A stretch of DNA of 64,000 nt, from positions 1,583,142-1,647,141 of the forward strand of contig SSBO01000013.1 of NCBI GenBank assembly GCA_005281725.1. The letters are read 5' to 3'. The position numbers and the translations under genes were made by a program. Position 1 is the stretch's first letter, and each line of letters begins with the position of its first letter. This stretch comes from Wuchereria bancrofti (Eukaryota > Nematoda > Chromadorea > Rhabditida > Onchocercidae). Positions 25,302-48,600 of the stretch are shown here, one piece after another. The notes beneath the pieces are model-generated. The model was not told the origin of the DNA and made no database searches. It was given only the letters and a program-made list of their open reading frames with translations.

Positions 25302-25430
25302 ATGAAAAATATGATGGAAAGGCATAAAACTGAGACAGCACTTATTGGTTTTTGGGTCGGTCTTCTTTTAAAGATGTGTCAGGCGCTTATATTGGTTTAT
25401 GTTTTTGGAACTCTTTTCGGGTTACTGTAG
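25302..25430 (+). CDS. Small membrane-type open frame, 42 aa
   Basis: The frame begins MKNMMERHKTETALIGFWVG and continues through one hydrophobic segment (ALILVYVFGTLFGLL) to TAG at 25428. An in-frame TAG precedes the ATG by one codon. Base composition is less AT-biased than the flanks. It could be a small gene, an upstream ORF or chance; no family is recognised. Confidence 0.2.
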   Translation: MKNMMERHKTETALIGFWVGLLLKMCQALILVYVFGTLFGLL

Positions 25431-28231
25431 AATTCTACCTGTTTATTTCGCCTGTTTAATGACTTTACACATTTTTGTAACTTTACCCATTTTACTTCGC
25501 CTGTTTTACAGCTTTACCCATTTTGTATTTTACGTGTTTTTTGCATGATATTTCATAAAGTTCAGGTGGTTTTTTTTTAGTGTTTTCTTAATCTTTTTTT
25601 TTTTGAATTTGAATAGTATGTTGATATTGTTTTTCTTTTTTAATTGGAACGTTTTTTATCTTCTTTAAAATATAACTTCGGAATTAAAATAGTACACCTT
25701 TTTAAGGATAATTACAAATTGCGAATGGAAATAGCATAGTTACAAGGAATAATTGTGAAGGGTTTACAAGAGAAGTTGCTAATTCATCTTAATATTAACT
25801 TCTGAGAAAGATCAAGTTTGTATATATTTTAAATATGAATTTAAAAAAGACTTATGTAGTTATAATAGTGCTACGGGTAGTACCTTTAACATGTTTCTAG
25901 AAAGAGATCTTCGTTATGCTGTGAATTGTATAAGATAGGTATTACTGTAAAGTGGTTAAATTACTTGTAGAATTTAATTTATGAAGTTAAACACGGAAAT
26001 GTCTCTGTATTAAGCCTTCTAATGTGATGTAACATTTTGCTGAATGATTTGCTAACCTCTTCCATACCACTAAGATTTGATTCCACTAATAAGGTAAAAG
26101 AGAAAGGAATGATGATATTATTCATTCAAAGAATCCAAATTTGGTATTTTCAAATTAAAATAACAAATTGGAGTAGTAAAAATTCTTTCAGCTATGAGTG
26201 ATAGAAGCATTAATATGGAAATGATAGTATTTGGCTGTAGAGAGAGAAATCGATTGCAACTGACTGACATTTTCTGTTACGGAATTGATTCTTTCTCTTC
26301 TCTTTATTTGCATATATTATTCATCGTCTTTTTATCATATCGTTTGATTTCTTTAGAATTTTTAGCAAATAAAAGCTATTATTAAATTAGCTAATATTCG
26401 ATATTATTTGGATGGTTTTTTTTTGATCATTCCGAAGCATAATTTGAATTTTTTTTCTTTGTTACCAATTATTGATATTGTAAATAAATGTGAATTAAAA
26501 AGGTTCTGATTGCATTAATGTTTTTCTTTAAAGAAAATATATATATATATGTTAAAAATATTACAATGATATAAAGAAATATTGATTCTTCATATTAGAA
26601 TTATATATAATAGTTTCAGACATAAATCTGGCATTCTCCGATACACTTTATGATGGTTAAATTCATGTTAGTTTTCGATTTGAACGGTGATACGAAGGAC
26701 AAAAGAATGCAGTTATTGTAGAGAAGCGTTTCACTCGTAAAAATATGTTTTTTTTTTCTTTTTTTATTGAAGGCGTGATTGTGAATTGTGTGATTGGTGG
26801 TGTATACGGTCGAGGGGATGGATGATGATGGCTGTAGTGCTTGAAGGAAGGAATTCTTCCTCACTTCTTTCATTTCATTTGTTCATTTCTTAAAGTTTTT
26901 TTTTTATATTAATAAATAATATAATTATTTTTGTTAGATTTGAGAAATTGGCTTATTTATAGAAGATTTTCTTTTTTTTTCTTCGCTTTTGAAAATGTGT
27001 CCATAAAATTACAGTTCATATTTTTAGATAATAGAAAAATGACTTCATTCTGTTTCCATTTTTTTTTTCGTATTTTGCTATTCATTCTATTATCAAAAAA
27101 TCATATTAAAAAATAAGCGGAAATATTTTTTGAGGATTATTTTTCTGCGAATTAGTTTACTTTTTTTTTAGGAAAAAAAAGGTTTTTTTAGTTTGGAAAA
27201 GAAATTGTTGAGGAGGAAGTCAAGCTGACAATTTGATGAAATTTAAGTTGAAACATGCTTTAGTTATAGAATAAGATCCATTTTTAAGCTGAAGACATTC
27301 CAAGAGTGTTGTCTTTAAATTAATGAGTTTAAAACTTGTGTAAACTTGTACAAAACTTGTATAAAAATTTATATACTTTTTTGTAAGTGAAGTAAAATGA
27401 AAGAAAAAAGCAGTGAAGATTGATAGAAAAGAGGATAACTACTGGAGATATCTTTGGATAGTATTACAGTACTTTGATATTGTAAGTTTTGTACTAGGAA
27501 TTTTGTTATCTCTTCTTTTCTCACTTGTTATGTCTACTTCATCCCTTTTATTGGGATATTTGTTTGTTGGCTTTCCCGAGGAAATTAAATCCGTTTTAAA
27601 ATCTTTTCTGCTTCTTATTCTTATTTATTAGTATTTTCAAAGCAATACTTATTTGCTTTTTAGTGCATTTTTGAATTCAATTTGTTGCATGAACCATTCT
27701 GTATTTTTTAATTTAATGTTCGGAATGCATTAACTTTATCTGTTAATTTTATTATGTAAAATATGAGGCTAATTTTTTTGAGTAGGAAATGTTTTTTTTT
27801 GATTGTCAAGGTTTTTTTTTCTATATTTGAAATGTTCAAATATATTACACTAATTTATTGAGGCATTTGTATGTTAATTTCCTTAAAAGCTGTCCAAGTT
27901 ATGCCAATTTACTGGTATTATTGCTTTCAGTAAATCAGTCTAAGTGCAGATGATTTTATTATTTGAAATACCATTTTAAAAAATAGTATTTTGGAGTTGC
28001 GGTGAAACAGAACTACAAGAATTCGTCTATTTTTTGAGTTTTATAAGTAGTGAAGTTGTATTGCATTGATCAAATAGTGTATGTAATTCTGCAATAATGA
28101 AAATATGGCTATTTCTAAATTTTTTAAAAGAATATTATTATATTCTTTGAAATATTGCTATATTTGTTGATGCGATCTTTTATACTGTTACTTTTTGCAT
28201 CCGTTTTTTTTTTCATAACTATTCATTTTAG

Positions 28232-28358
28232 CTACAGTTCAGGTGAGACAAATTAGATTTATCGTGAAGACTGAGGAAGCGAGAGTGTCACTTGGGAGAG
28301 TTACTGAAAATTGGCTGAACGCTGAAGACGATGACAACGTTTCCAGGGCAATCGGCAG
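28232..28358 (+). other. Coding-like island upstream of the kinase start
   Basis: After a TTTTAG acceptor, one frame stays open for 42 codons (TVQVRQIRFIVKTEEARV..., then NAEDDDNVSRAIG) to a GTTTTT donor-like site. It has clearly higher GC than the neighbourhood. Spliced to the acceptor at 28456 it runs S-RKISLEERWESSYLFF and stops before the kinase ATG, so it does not extend the kinase in frame. It may be 5' untranslated sequence with an upstream ORF, or an exon of an unrecognised transcript. Confidence 0.3.
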
Positions 28359-28518
28359 GTTTTTTTGGCATTTTTTCTTTCGTATGGTTTATCATTTGTC
28401 CATAATTAATTGGATCTGTATTTACATATTTTATATAGTTAATTTTTTTTATCAAGTAGAAAAATTAGCCTTGAAGAACGTTGGGAAAGTTCATACCTCT
28501 TTTTCTGAACAAAAGAAA

Positions 28519-38943
<10,425 letters not shown>

Positions 38944-41292
38944 GTTTCTTTCCATAGATTTGATGAAAATAATTGTCATAAAGTTTTAAAATTTTTTCAA
39001 CTGTTATCAAACTGAGAAGTATAAGTTTTAGATTTGACTAACTTTCAAGGATAGAGAGCGTTAATTTTAAACTACTTGATATCTCTACTTTTCTTGTGTT
39101 ATGAAATTTATATTAGAATATATTGGGATGAGATTTGATATCTTGTGCTAAACTCACTGAAGATTATAACATTATAGATGCATGTTTAATTTGTTTAATT
39201 TTAGGCGATCATTGTGAAGATCTCCGTTGACTAATTGCTGTGTTAATTGTTGGTCGTACTAAATAATGCATTAGCGTGTAATTATATTAATTTTCAATTT
39301 GTATTAATTTAGGCGCCATCGCTTTGTTCTTTCTATAATTGTTATCTTTCTCTTTTTTTTTATTCATGATAATTAAACTTATGCTTTTGATGAATAAATT
39401 TAATCTATAAAATTCGTTACAGCAATTTGTGTACTTCTGTTGGAATTAAGAATATTACCATGCTTCTAATAAATAGAAAGCATTGATAAATATTCCTTTC
39501 ATCAAACTGAAAAAAACAATTTCTGTAGATTAAAGGAAAGGATGAATGATAGAGAATTATGGAAAAAGACTGAGATCTTGATGATTTCATACTTAAAAGC
39601 CGGAAAAAAAATTACTTGTTATTCAGTTTTTTTTTGCTGAAATAATTTTTGTTGTACAATTTTTATTCCTAAAATATGTGCCATTAAAATTTTTACTATC
39701 TCGAAAAATTCATTTAAATTTGTAAAAAAGAAAGTTATGTTCATCATTATTCACTTAATCATTAGTTTCATTAACAAAATGCGATATTCCCAATGTTCTG
39801 TTTTTATATTTGCAAAAATCGGTGCTAATTTAATCAAACATTTCTTATTTGGCTGAATCTATTATCATGCTCTTTTTCTTTTTTTTGGTTTCTATTTAAC
39901 AGCCTGTTACTTTTTTTACCTATCTGTTTGTTATTGAAATGTTTTGGAATACACAAGAAATATAAAACAAAAAAGTGTGGAAAACTTATAGGTGGATTTT
40001 TTAAATTGATTTTTTCAACCGATTTAAATTTTCAAATTTGTTCAAAAAAAGTTCTTCCAAACTCGACTTCTGCATTCATTTCGTAATGGAATGATGAAAA
40101 CTCACCACAGCTGCCTAAATTTCTACAAGAAAAAAATCAAACTTCCTTCGGCTACTTTCCACTTATTACTTGACTTCCAAATTTGAATTTTACTCTGTTT
40201 GTTATATTTATGTGAATTTTTTGTCTCATGACACACAATATTTGTTGCATTTTAAATTGTATCATTTTTAATGAAAGGTGAATAGTTCTATGTTACATCA
40301 AAGATTTTGATAAGAATTAAATACATATTGTTATGCAAATTCAAAAAGTTACATTGATAAGGAATGCAGATTTAATTCGTTTAAATTATTTTAAATCTTT
40401 TTAGAGCAAAATACTCCGATTAATTTTTTGAAAATAATAGTATTTCAATGAATAATCTGTATGTAAACTGTTTGCATAATAAGTGCTTCTTTACTACGAA
40501 ATTAATACTTTGGGAATAATAAAATTTTATTAAAATCTCTTAAAATTTTAGAAAGTTATAGCAGATAATAAAATGTAATAAATTCGTAAAAAATATTCAA
40601 GTTGTAAAAGTGGGATATTATACCTAATTTATGCTCTAAAATTAATTTTAACATCGGAAACCATATCAAAATATCCCACAATGTAACTGTAAAAATTTTG
40701 CAAAACATTATTGAAGAGAAAGGATTTATTTGCTATGAAATATATACCCGACAACAATGAACATACGAAGAGAAACATAAAAATTTCTTAATATTTCTAA
40801 AAATAAAAACCAGAATATATTATAAAATATAAATAGATAATAAGAGTAATGTAATAGGAACAATATTAATAATAATGATAATGATAGTAATTAATAATCA
40901 ATAATAATGAAATAATAAAATAATCTGCTTATAATTTTTTATTTATTTATTAAAAAACAAAAAGGATTAAATAGATGAAAAAGACGTGGAAGTGTTTTTT
41001 TTCCACAGAAATTTAATAACAATTTTACATCCACATTTTCAATTTATTTCTTCTTAATGCAGCATAAAAGCACTATCTGTAAAATGTCTTTCCCTAATTT
41101 GTATTAATTATCAGTACGATCTATTTGCTTCCTCTCATTCCCATTTCTATTGCTTCCTCTCATTTCTTATTTGCTTTCTCATTTCTCAAAATATTCTAAC
41201 ATCAAATAATTTAGACTTAAATATAAAACCTTATTTAAAACCCGCAAAATTTGTGCTAAAATATTTAAAAGTACAAAATTAAAAAAGAACGA
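38944..41292. other. Spacer between convergent kinase and AMP deaminase genes
   Basis: It contains the 3' untranslated regions of two convergent genes. No further exon, RNA gene or notable repeat is seen, only short T/A runs and AAT-rich sequence near 40860-40925. Confidence 0.6.
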
Positions 41293-42578
41293 TTAAATTC
41301 TTTGACCGCCATCAACATCATTATTATCATCATTATCATTCTCTATACGATGAATATTACGTGTTCGAAACAAACTGCACAATTCATCTACCAATGTTTC
41401 ATGACGAAATGATACACGAATATCAGGTACGTTAGTACGTGAAATGTCATTTCCCAATACACCTTCCTCTTTATAATTTGGTCCTAACCAGTGTACTTTC
41501 ACCTAAAATTCATTTTTTTTAGTGACCAGAAATCATAAATTATTCAAATGATGGAAAAAATCACAAAATTAAAATGTAAAAAAAAAAAAAACAGAAATAT
41601 TTAGGATGACAAACTTGCCTTATCTTCAAAACCACTTTGCAATACACTATTTCGAGCTAATTCACACATATCACAACTGCTAAGTTTCCAAACTTGCGCA
41701 GCAATGCTATATTCTTCCATTAGCGCTTCCTAAATCAATAACTGACAGTCAATTTTATAATATCATTTAAAATTACTTCATAGAATTTTAAGCTACAATT
41801 TAATTCTATATCGTTTTGCATTCATTTTATAAATAAAGAAAAAAAGGGTGAAAAGAAAATTATAAAATAAAATTTGAAATATTTGCCTTGGTAAAATGAA
41901 ACTGCAAAGGATCATCTGTTGATAGTGATACATTCAAGCCTTTCATATGAAATTCTGGTAATGGGTTTCGATGATAACTGATGAATAATGAATTATTACT
42001 AAGTGGTGACATTGCAATTCCAATTTGCGATAGGTAAAATAAATATTGTAAAACAGGTACCTGGAAATAATTTTTTTTTTTTTTGAAAAAAAAGTGAGTC
42101 ATAATAAAAATATCAACTTTACATTTTAAAACTTAAAAATAAATGAGATAATAGCTAACTTTACGAAGTAATAGACCATGTGCAATGCTTTCAGATGTCA
42201 AATAACCCGTGACAAGATGGCTTACGTGTCCAGCTTCACCACAATGTGGTCGTAATGAAAAGGTATTTAAGCCACGTTCTCTAAAATAACTCATTCTTAG
42301 ATTAAAATTTTGATTAATTCAGTTTATTGAACTAAAAAAGATATGAAAAATTCTGTATGATAACAAGGATAAAAGAGATGTAACCATTATTCAATACTAT
42401 AAACAGAGGGAGAGAGAAAAATAAATGAAATAAAAACTTAAGCTGGTAATAGTTGAAATTTTGGAAATGATAATTTGAGCTTTTGAAAACTATCGAAGTG
42501 AAAAAAAAATCCCACTTGAAATGGCAGAAATAAGAATGTATGTATTAACGTTTTAATTTACAATAGAAATAAAATAAA

Positions 42579-42632
<54 letters not shown>

Positions 42633-45600
42633 AACAAAAAAAAAGAGTAGCTTACCGTCTTAATGCATTGAGTGCTACTAAATTTGCATACATATAAAAT
42701 AAATAATAGTCATATGATGGATTTTCAGCATCGCAGTAATCTTTCGGCTCCGGTGTTAAACGATCAAACTGAAATATTAGAAAACACTTTAACTCAATTT
42801 TACATATTTCAAATAAATTCATTCTGAAATATATTCAAAATTTTAAATTATAATTTTGTTTCTTATAACATTCCCATTTCATTCCATCGTTTTTTTCAGG
42901 TTGACATTAAAGAGGACGTAATTAGTTGGAAAAAAATAACTGCAATTATGGTTATGTTTAATTACAAAAAATTAAACAACAAATAAAATAGTAATAAAGA
43001 ACGACAATGAGAAATATCAAATGTACAGTTCATATGACTTCATTGAGATGAATTTTAAAATTAAGATTTTAACACTTATCATATTCTCGTTAAAGAAATA
43101 AAACATAACATTAGAAAATATTATTTTAAGACAAAATAAGTTAGGCATAGAATAAGTAGCACTATAAATCGGTTTTTGATTATCATCTTTTCCAACGTAT
43201 CGTTTACTTACTTTTATATGTTCAAGTTTACTTTCATCATCGACAGAATCAATGCCAGAAATTTGCTGCAGAAATCGGAAAAGATGTGGATGAGATTCTG
43301 GATTATTTGTCACTTCAAAAAGTGGTGTAAAAATATTATCCAACATTTCATCAAAATTTTTCACCATTTTCTTCGAACGATAAACATCACTAAAACATGA
43401 ATAAGCACTGAGAATTTAATTCAAAATTTTGCAAAAGAACTAGAAAATACATAAGATTTTAGTTAAAGTTTCCTTTTTTGTGATTTAATTTTTGAATAAC
43501 TGCTCTTGTAATTTATTACAATAAAAGTTATATTATACTTTTTTTAAATTAATAAGATGATAAGAAGCAGTAAAAACAAACTATAAACGAGGTATCTGAA
43601 TTAACCATCGTGCATTCACTGAATAAACATCATTTTCAATTGCCCATTTAGCCAACTTATCCCATTCCTCTTTATCATGCCCATAAATTGACAAGCGTGG
43701 TTCGGCATGTTGATATTTACTATCTTCCAAATCAGATAAAACCTCCTCAAACAATATTTAAACTCATACCTTTATAGATCAAAATTTTGAAAAATAATTT
43801 TTTTTTTAAAAAATCATAAAAAATTAAATTAAAATGTAAATTACTTGAAGCAAATTTCATGAATTACAAGAAGTATGAGAAAGAAAACTAGACAATTAAC
43901 TTCAATGAATAATATTGAAAAATTAATTATATTAATGAAGTCATATAAGTTTCGTTTAGGGTAAGATGGAAAATAACTCACTTTTAAAACATCAGCAAAA
44001 TATTTTCCACCAACGTAGTTATCGGTTTTGATGAAAATTTCACGTAACGTACTCTCACCAACAGGATTATATTTGGTGTTAAATTTATCAAAACGATGAA
44101 AAGTATTTCGATCTGCATGCACATCTAACATATCTACTGATAAATCATAAGCACTAATGCCAAGACCTGAAAAAAAAAAGCTGAATACTAAAATGTGGAA
44201 GTAGAAAAATGTATGATATTGTATTAATTTTATAAAGATATTTAGCATTTTAAATTACCATGCCTACTTCTTCATTATGCATAAAGATGAGACCAATAAA
44301 TGAAAGCAAAAATTACTACTTGAAAAAAAAAAGTTGGCTTGAAAAAGGAAAAAAATTAACACTGAAATTAATGTTGCTTCCATTTAATATACAAATAAAA
44401 GAAAAAATTATATCCTTAAATAAATATCCAAAGGCATAAAAGAGTACCAAATTAAAATAAAAAAACCAAATTTATGATAAGCAAAAATGTAAGCAACTAA
44501 AATCAAATTTGAATATAGTCAGAAAAATTTCCAAAAACAAACCCTCAAAAACTTGTTCCAAAGTAATTTTCATACCATTCTGAAAAACGAAAAAAGAAAA
44601 ACTGTTGTTCATAATGGAAATAAAGCAAAGAAATTTTAAAATCTCAGTTTCTTTGACTAAATTTTAACTTCATATCCTCTAAGCGATTTCAATTTAAAAC
44701 TTCCCAGTTCAAAATATCATCTTAATTAAACTAAATGACCAAGTATTAGCATATCAGTAATAGTTAACAAGCACTAGAAAAAAAAATGAACCCTTTCCAA
44801 AACCACTGTATCCTTTTCTGTTTTCATCTTTTTTTTAATAAAACGCAGCAAATGTTTTTGATTCATCGAACTAGCAGCATGTATATGTGTATCAACCTGA
44901 AATTTTATTAAATTAAGTTTATTAATATTAAGAAAGGTGTAAGAAAGGTAAAAATAACTTTATATGTTTATGATTTACCTTTCTAAACACTTGCCTTTCT
45001 AATATTATAAAAATCACGATGTGGCACAGATTTCTGTTCATGTTGCTCCCGAAGTTCATTCATCAATGTGTGCAATTGGAATTTATTTTGCAAGAAGCAC
45101 AACCGTCGGTAGCAAAAACTTTTCCTGAAAATGATAAATCTACATGAGATTATCATAGCTATCACTTATCAGATCATTTACAGCTTAGTAAAAACACAAG
45201 TTAAAAAAAAAAAAAACCACTAATTGTAGGATTATAACAGGAAGTAAGCAACAATTTGTTATATTAACTGAATTCGAAAATTTAATTCAAAAATAGGATG
45301 CTATTTATGAAAATCTTTTAAAAAGTTTTTGTTTTCTTTTAAGAAAAAAATAGATTAATAATTAAAAAAGAAAACTTAGCCAACATTATAATTCTTTGAT
45401 TTGTTAAATATCACATGATAATGAAATTTATAGCACAATCTAATAAAATCAATCTGATAAAGACATATATATATATATCCTTTTTTTCTAAAGAAACAAG
45501 AAAAAATCATTGTTTTAAATGAAAGAGAGATAAAAGAAAATTACGAAATTTAAAGAACATAATGTCTAAACAAAACGAAATTAGTTTTTACTTACAGCGG

Positions 45601-48600
45601 TCCATTTACAATCATTACCGAAAGTCTTTCTAAATCTTTTAAAAATTTCTCCTTTGAAATATATGCATTTCGAAATTGATTTGGTATTTTTTCATCTTCA
45701 TCTAGAATTTCCACCTGCAATTTTCTCTTTTTTGTTGTTGGATTGTTCAATTTTTCAAATATATCAATTAAGTGTGCAGCAAAATTATACCCATTAAAAA
45801 AACCAAAATAACTATTAATAATGCAAAAAAAAACTTACCATACCATGATTTCGTTTCAATATATAAGTTTTTTCATATTTTGGTAACGGTATATTTAAAC
45901 CCCAATGATCTTCTGGTGGAAGAGGTGGATTATATGATGTTTGTGCAGCTGAAAATTAGAAAATTATTTTCTTCACTAAATCAAACTTTTATCTTCAAAA
46001 TGCATTAGTTAAAATAATTCAAATTAAATGCATGCAAGCAAGAGATAGGATTTCATCTAAATCTAGACGTCCAAATGAATAGTAAACATGTAAAATATCT
46101 TAAATAATATTACAAAAAACAAATAAATAAAAAAAAGCCACAATACCTAGAAAATAAATTAATCAATGATTCGCATATTATAAAATGATTATTCACCATT
46201 TGTGAATAATGCTATCATATAGTTCAATTAAATTTGCACATGAAATAAAAACATACTAGTTCATTCGGACATCTGAATAATGAGCTTAGGAAAACCATCG
46301 CTTTGAGAATGATACATCTAATAGAAACGCATTCCAGAGAAGAAAAAGTGAAATTACAACAAACTGTTAATAGAAAATGAAATAAAAGATTACTCGCCAT
46401 CGGTCAATAGTATTTGGTCAAATTTAGCATAATTCTTTATATCAATATTTTTTTTTAAACATTTTGTAATTTATCAATCAGTCTTTTCACGATGCATAAA
46501 TAGCAAAAGTTAGCTAATATCAAAATATGATGATATGACATATTCCTAAATTCAAAATTATCTTAGACAAATATATATACCATCAAAAGTATTACTGCTG
46601 TTGTACCACGAAAAAGTAGATCTATCTAGGTCAAACATACATCCTAGTTTCTTTAAATTTAAACAAACTAAGGTAAGCAATATATCACCGAAAAATGCAC
46701 AGCACTGAACTCACCAGACAACAGTCGTTATGAGTGCAATTTAAAAAAAAATAAATAAATATTATAAAACAACAAAAGTTGAATAAGATAAAGAACAAAA
46801 AGCAATTTCAAAATTTTACATGAAAAAAAAAAGAATCAAAGAAAAAAGAAAAGAAAAAATTGGAAAAACAATTATTAATGAAAGATCTGCTAAACTATAA
46901 ACTGTAACAAATTAAACTTAATGAGAAGAAAAACAGCGAGTTAGTTCAAAAATATTATTCTAAAACACTCTCTTCTAGTATAAAACTCTAAATGTTATAA
47001 CATATTAAAACTTTAATGTTATCATATCATATAAACAAGTGTGCCTCACTTTTTTTCTTGCTTTTCTCCTTCAATTTTTCGCTTTATTTTTCTTGCTATT
47101 TTTGCTAAGTAATTTCATTTTTTTAAATTTAAATACATAATAATTCATTCCTATATTGTTTTCTTTAAAAATGCAAAAAAAGAGATAATATTTGACATTT
47201 TGTTCTCAAGAAAATAATAATTAACTATATTTATGGATATAAATCGATCGTATAGGAACAAAAGATTTAATCCGAAATTTTTAAAGAAAAAAAAATTGCT
47301 AAAATGTTACTTGCTTTCCTCAAAAAAAGAAAAAAAAATGCAATTTATATGTTAGTCAAAAAAAACCCCCAATTCATGCTGTTACTTTCTATAAATCACT
47401 AAAATCTACTTTTTTATTTTTCTAACCTAAATTATATTCATTACCTTCCGACTGTGCTTCCTTATCCAATGCTGCTGACATAGCATCTTTTGAGACGTCA
47501 TGTGAACACTCTTAAAATTTGCAAAAAATTAAAAAAAAAAAAAAAAAAGAAAAAAAAGAAGAAAAACAAATTAGCTTCTTAACGCGATCAAACGAAAAAC
47601 TATTATTTTTCTTTTACAATACATAAGTTCCAACCCAAAGTTTTGAAGTCTTGTTTACAATTTAATAATGCTAATCATACTAATAACAGCAACAAGAGAG
47701 CAATTATGATAAATGATAAGAGAATAATAACGGTACATTACAACCAATAATTAAGAAATTCAATTACAATAGTAACTATATTACAAGAAAAAAAAGAAGG
47801 AAAATCAGAAGATAGAGAAGTCAGTATCGAAATAAAGAAGATTAGGGAGAACGGAAAAGAGAATGAATTAAGATTTAAACTAATTAAAAAAAAACCTACA
47901 TAAAATTCCGGCTGAATTTGCAATTGAACATGACAGCATAAATTGTGATGGATTTGAAAAAAAAAAAAAGAAAAAACTGAATAATTATATTTTAAAAAGA
48001 AAAGAATAAGTAGTTGATGCAATTGAAGTATTTTCCAAAAACTGACTAAGACTTGATTTATTAGTTGCATCATTTTCCTTCACTCTTAAATACCTAATTA
48101 TGACATAATGAAAGTTGTACAATTTAAAACTTAAAAATACGTAATTTGCTGTTAAACGATCATCCATAAGCAGCTGACTTGTAAGAACTTAAAGAAAAAA
48201 AAAATCTTTTTACAAATTACAGCCTCTGAAATGAATCTAAACGCAGTGAAATTGCAAAGCTTAAAAATTAAACGGTGCGCTCTTAACAAAGTGGAATTTA
48301 TATGCGTCTTAGGTTTGAAAAAAAAAAGTATACATATAATAATAATATTGCAAAACAAACTCATTTCGATGTTTTTTCGTCGATATTTTGGCAAATTTTT
48401 CGGATAGTAACCACCGAGAAAATTTTTGGTTGTTAAAGGAAATTGATTTCCAATACGCTCCATATATTCTTTACGTAGCATCAATGCTTCAGTTAATTCT
48501 CGAGCTGATTCTTTTAAATCTTCCAGTGGTACCTGGAAAGAAACTTCCAGTGATATCTGAGATATAATTGAGACTTTTTGAATGGAAATTTTTAAAGTCA

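Larger units (their letters stand above)
22026..28518. other. Long spacer between the dehydratase and the GCK-III kinase
   Basis: It is mainly AT-rich. Near 25.0-26.9 kb G content rises on the plus strand, which may mark 5' untranslated or regulatory sequence of the downstream kinase. A 12-bp palindrome with a CACGTG core lies at 22333-22344. Short open frames at 24014, 25302, 26194 and 27413 are discussed separately or left uncalled. Confidence 0.55.

Noticed and set aside
26194..26385. MSDRSINMEMI frame after a good acceptor, as the kinase start
   Set aside because: It could splice in phase to 33719, but it would skip the well-formed microexon and needs a 7.5-kb intron. It is kept only as an alternative first exon.
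26616..26873. Minus-strand 85-codon frame in a less AT-rich patch
   Set aside because: It ends in Lys runs from a poly-T tract, has no splice partner, and the patch is better explained as leader or promoter sequence.
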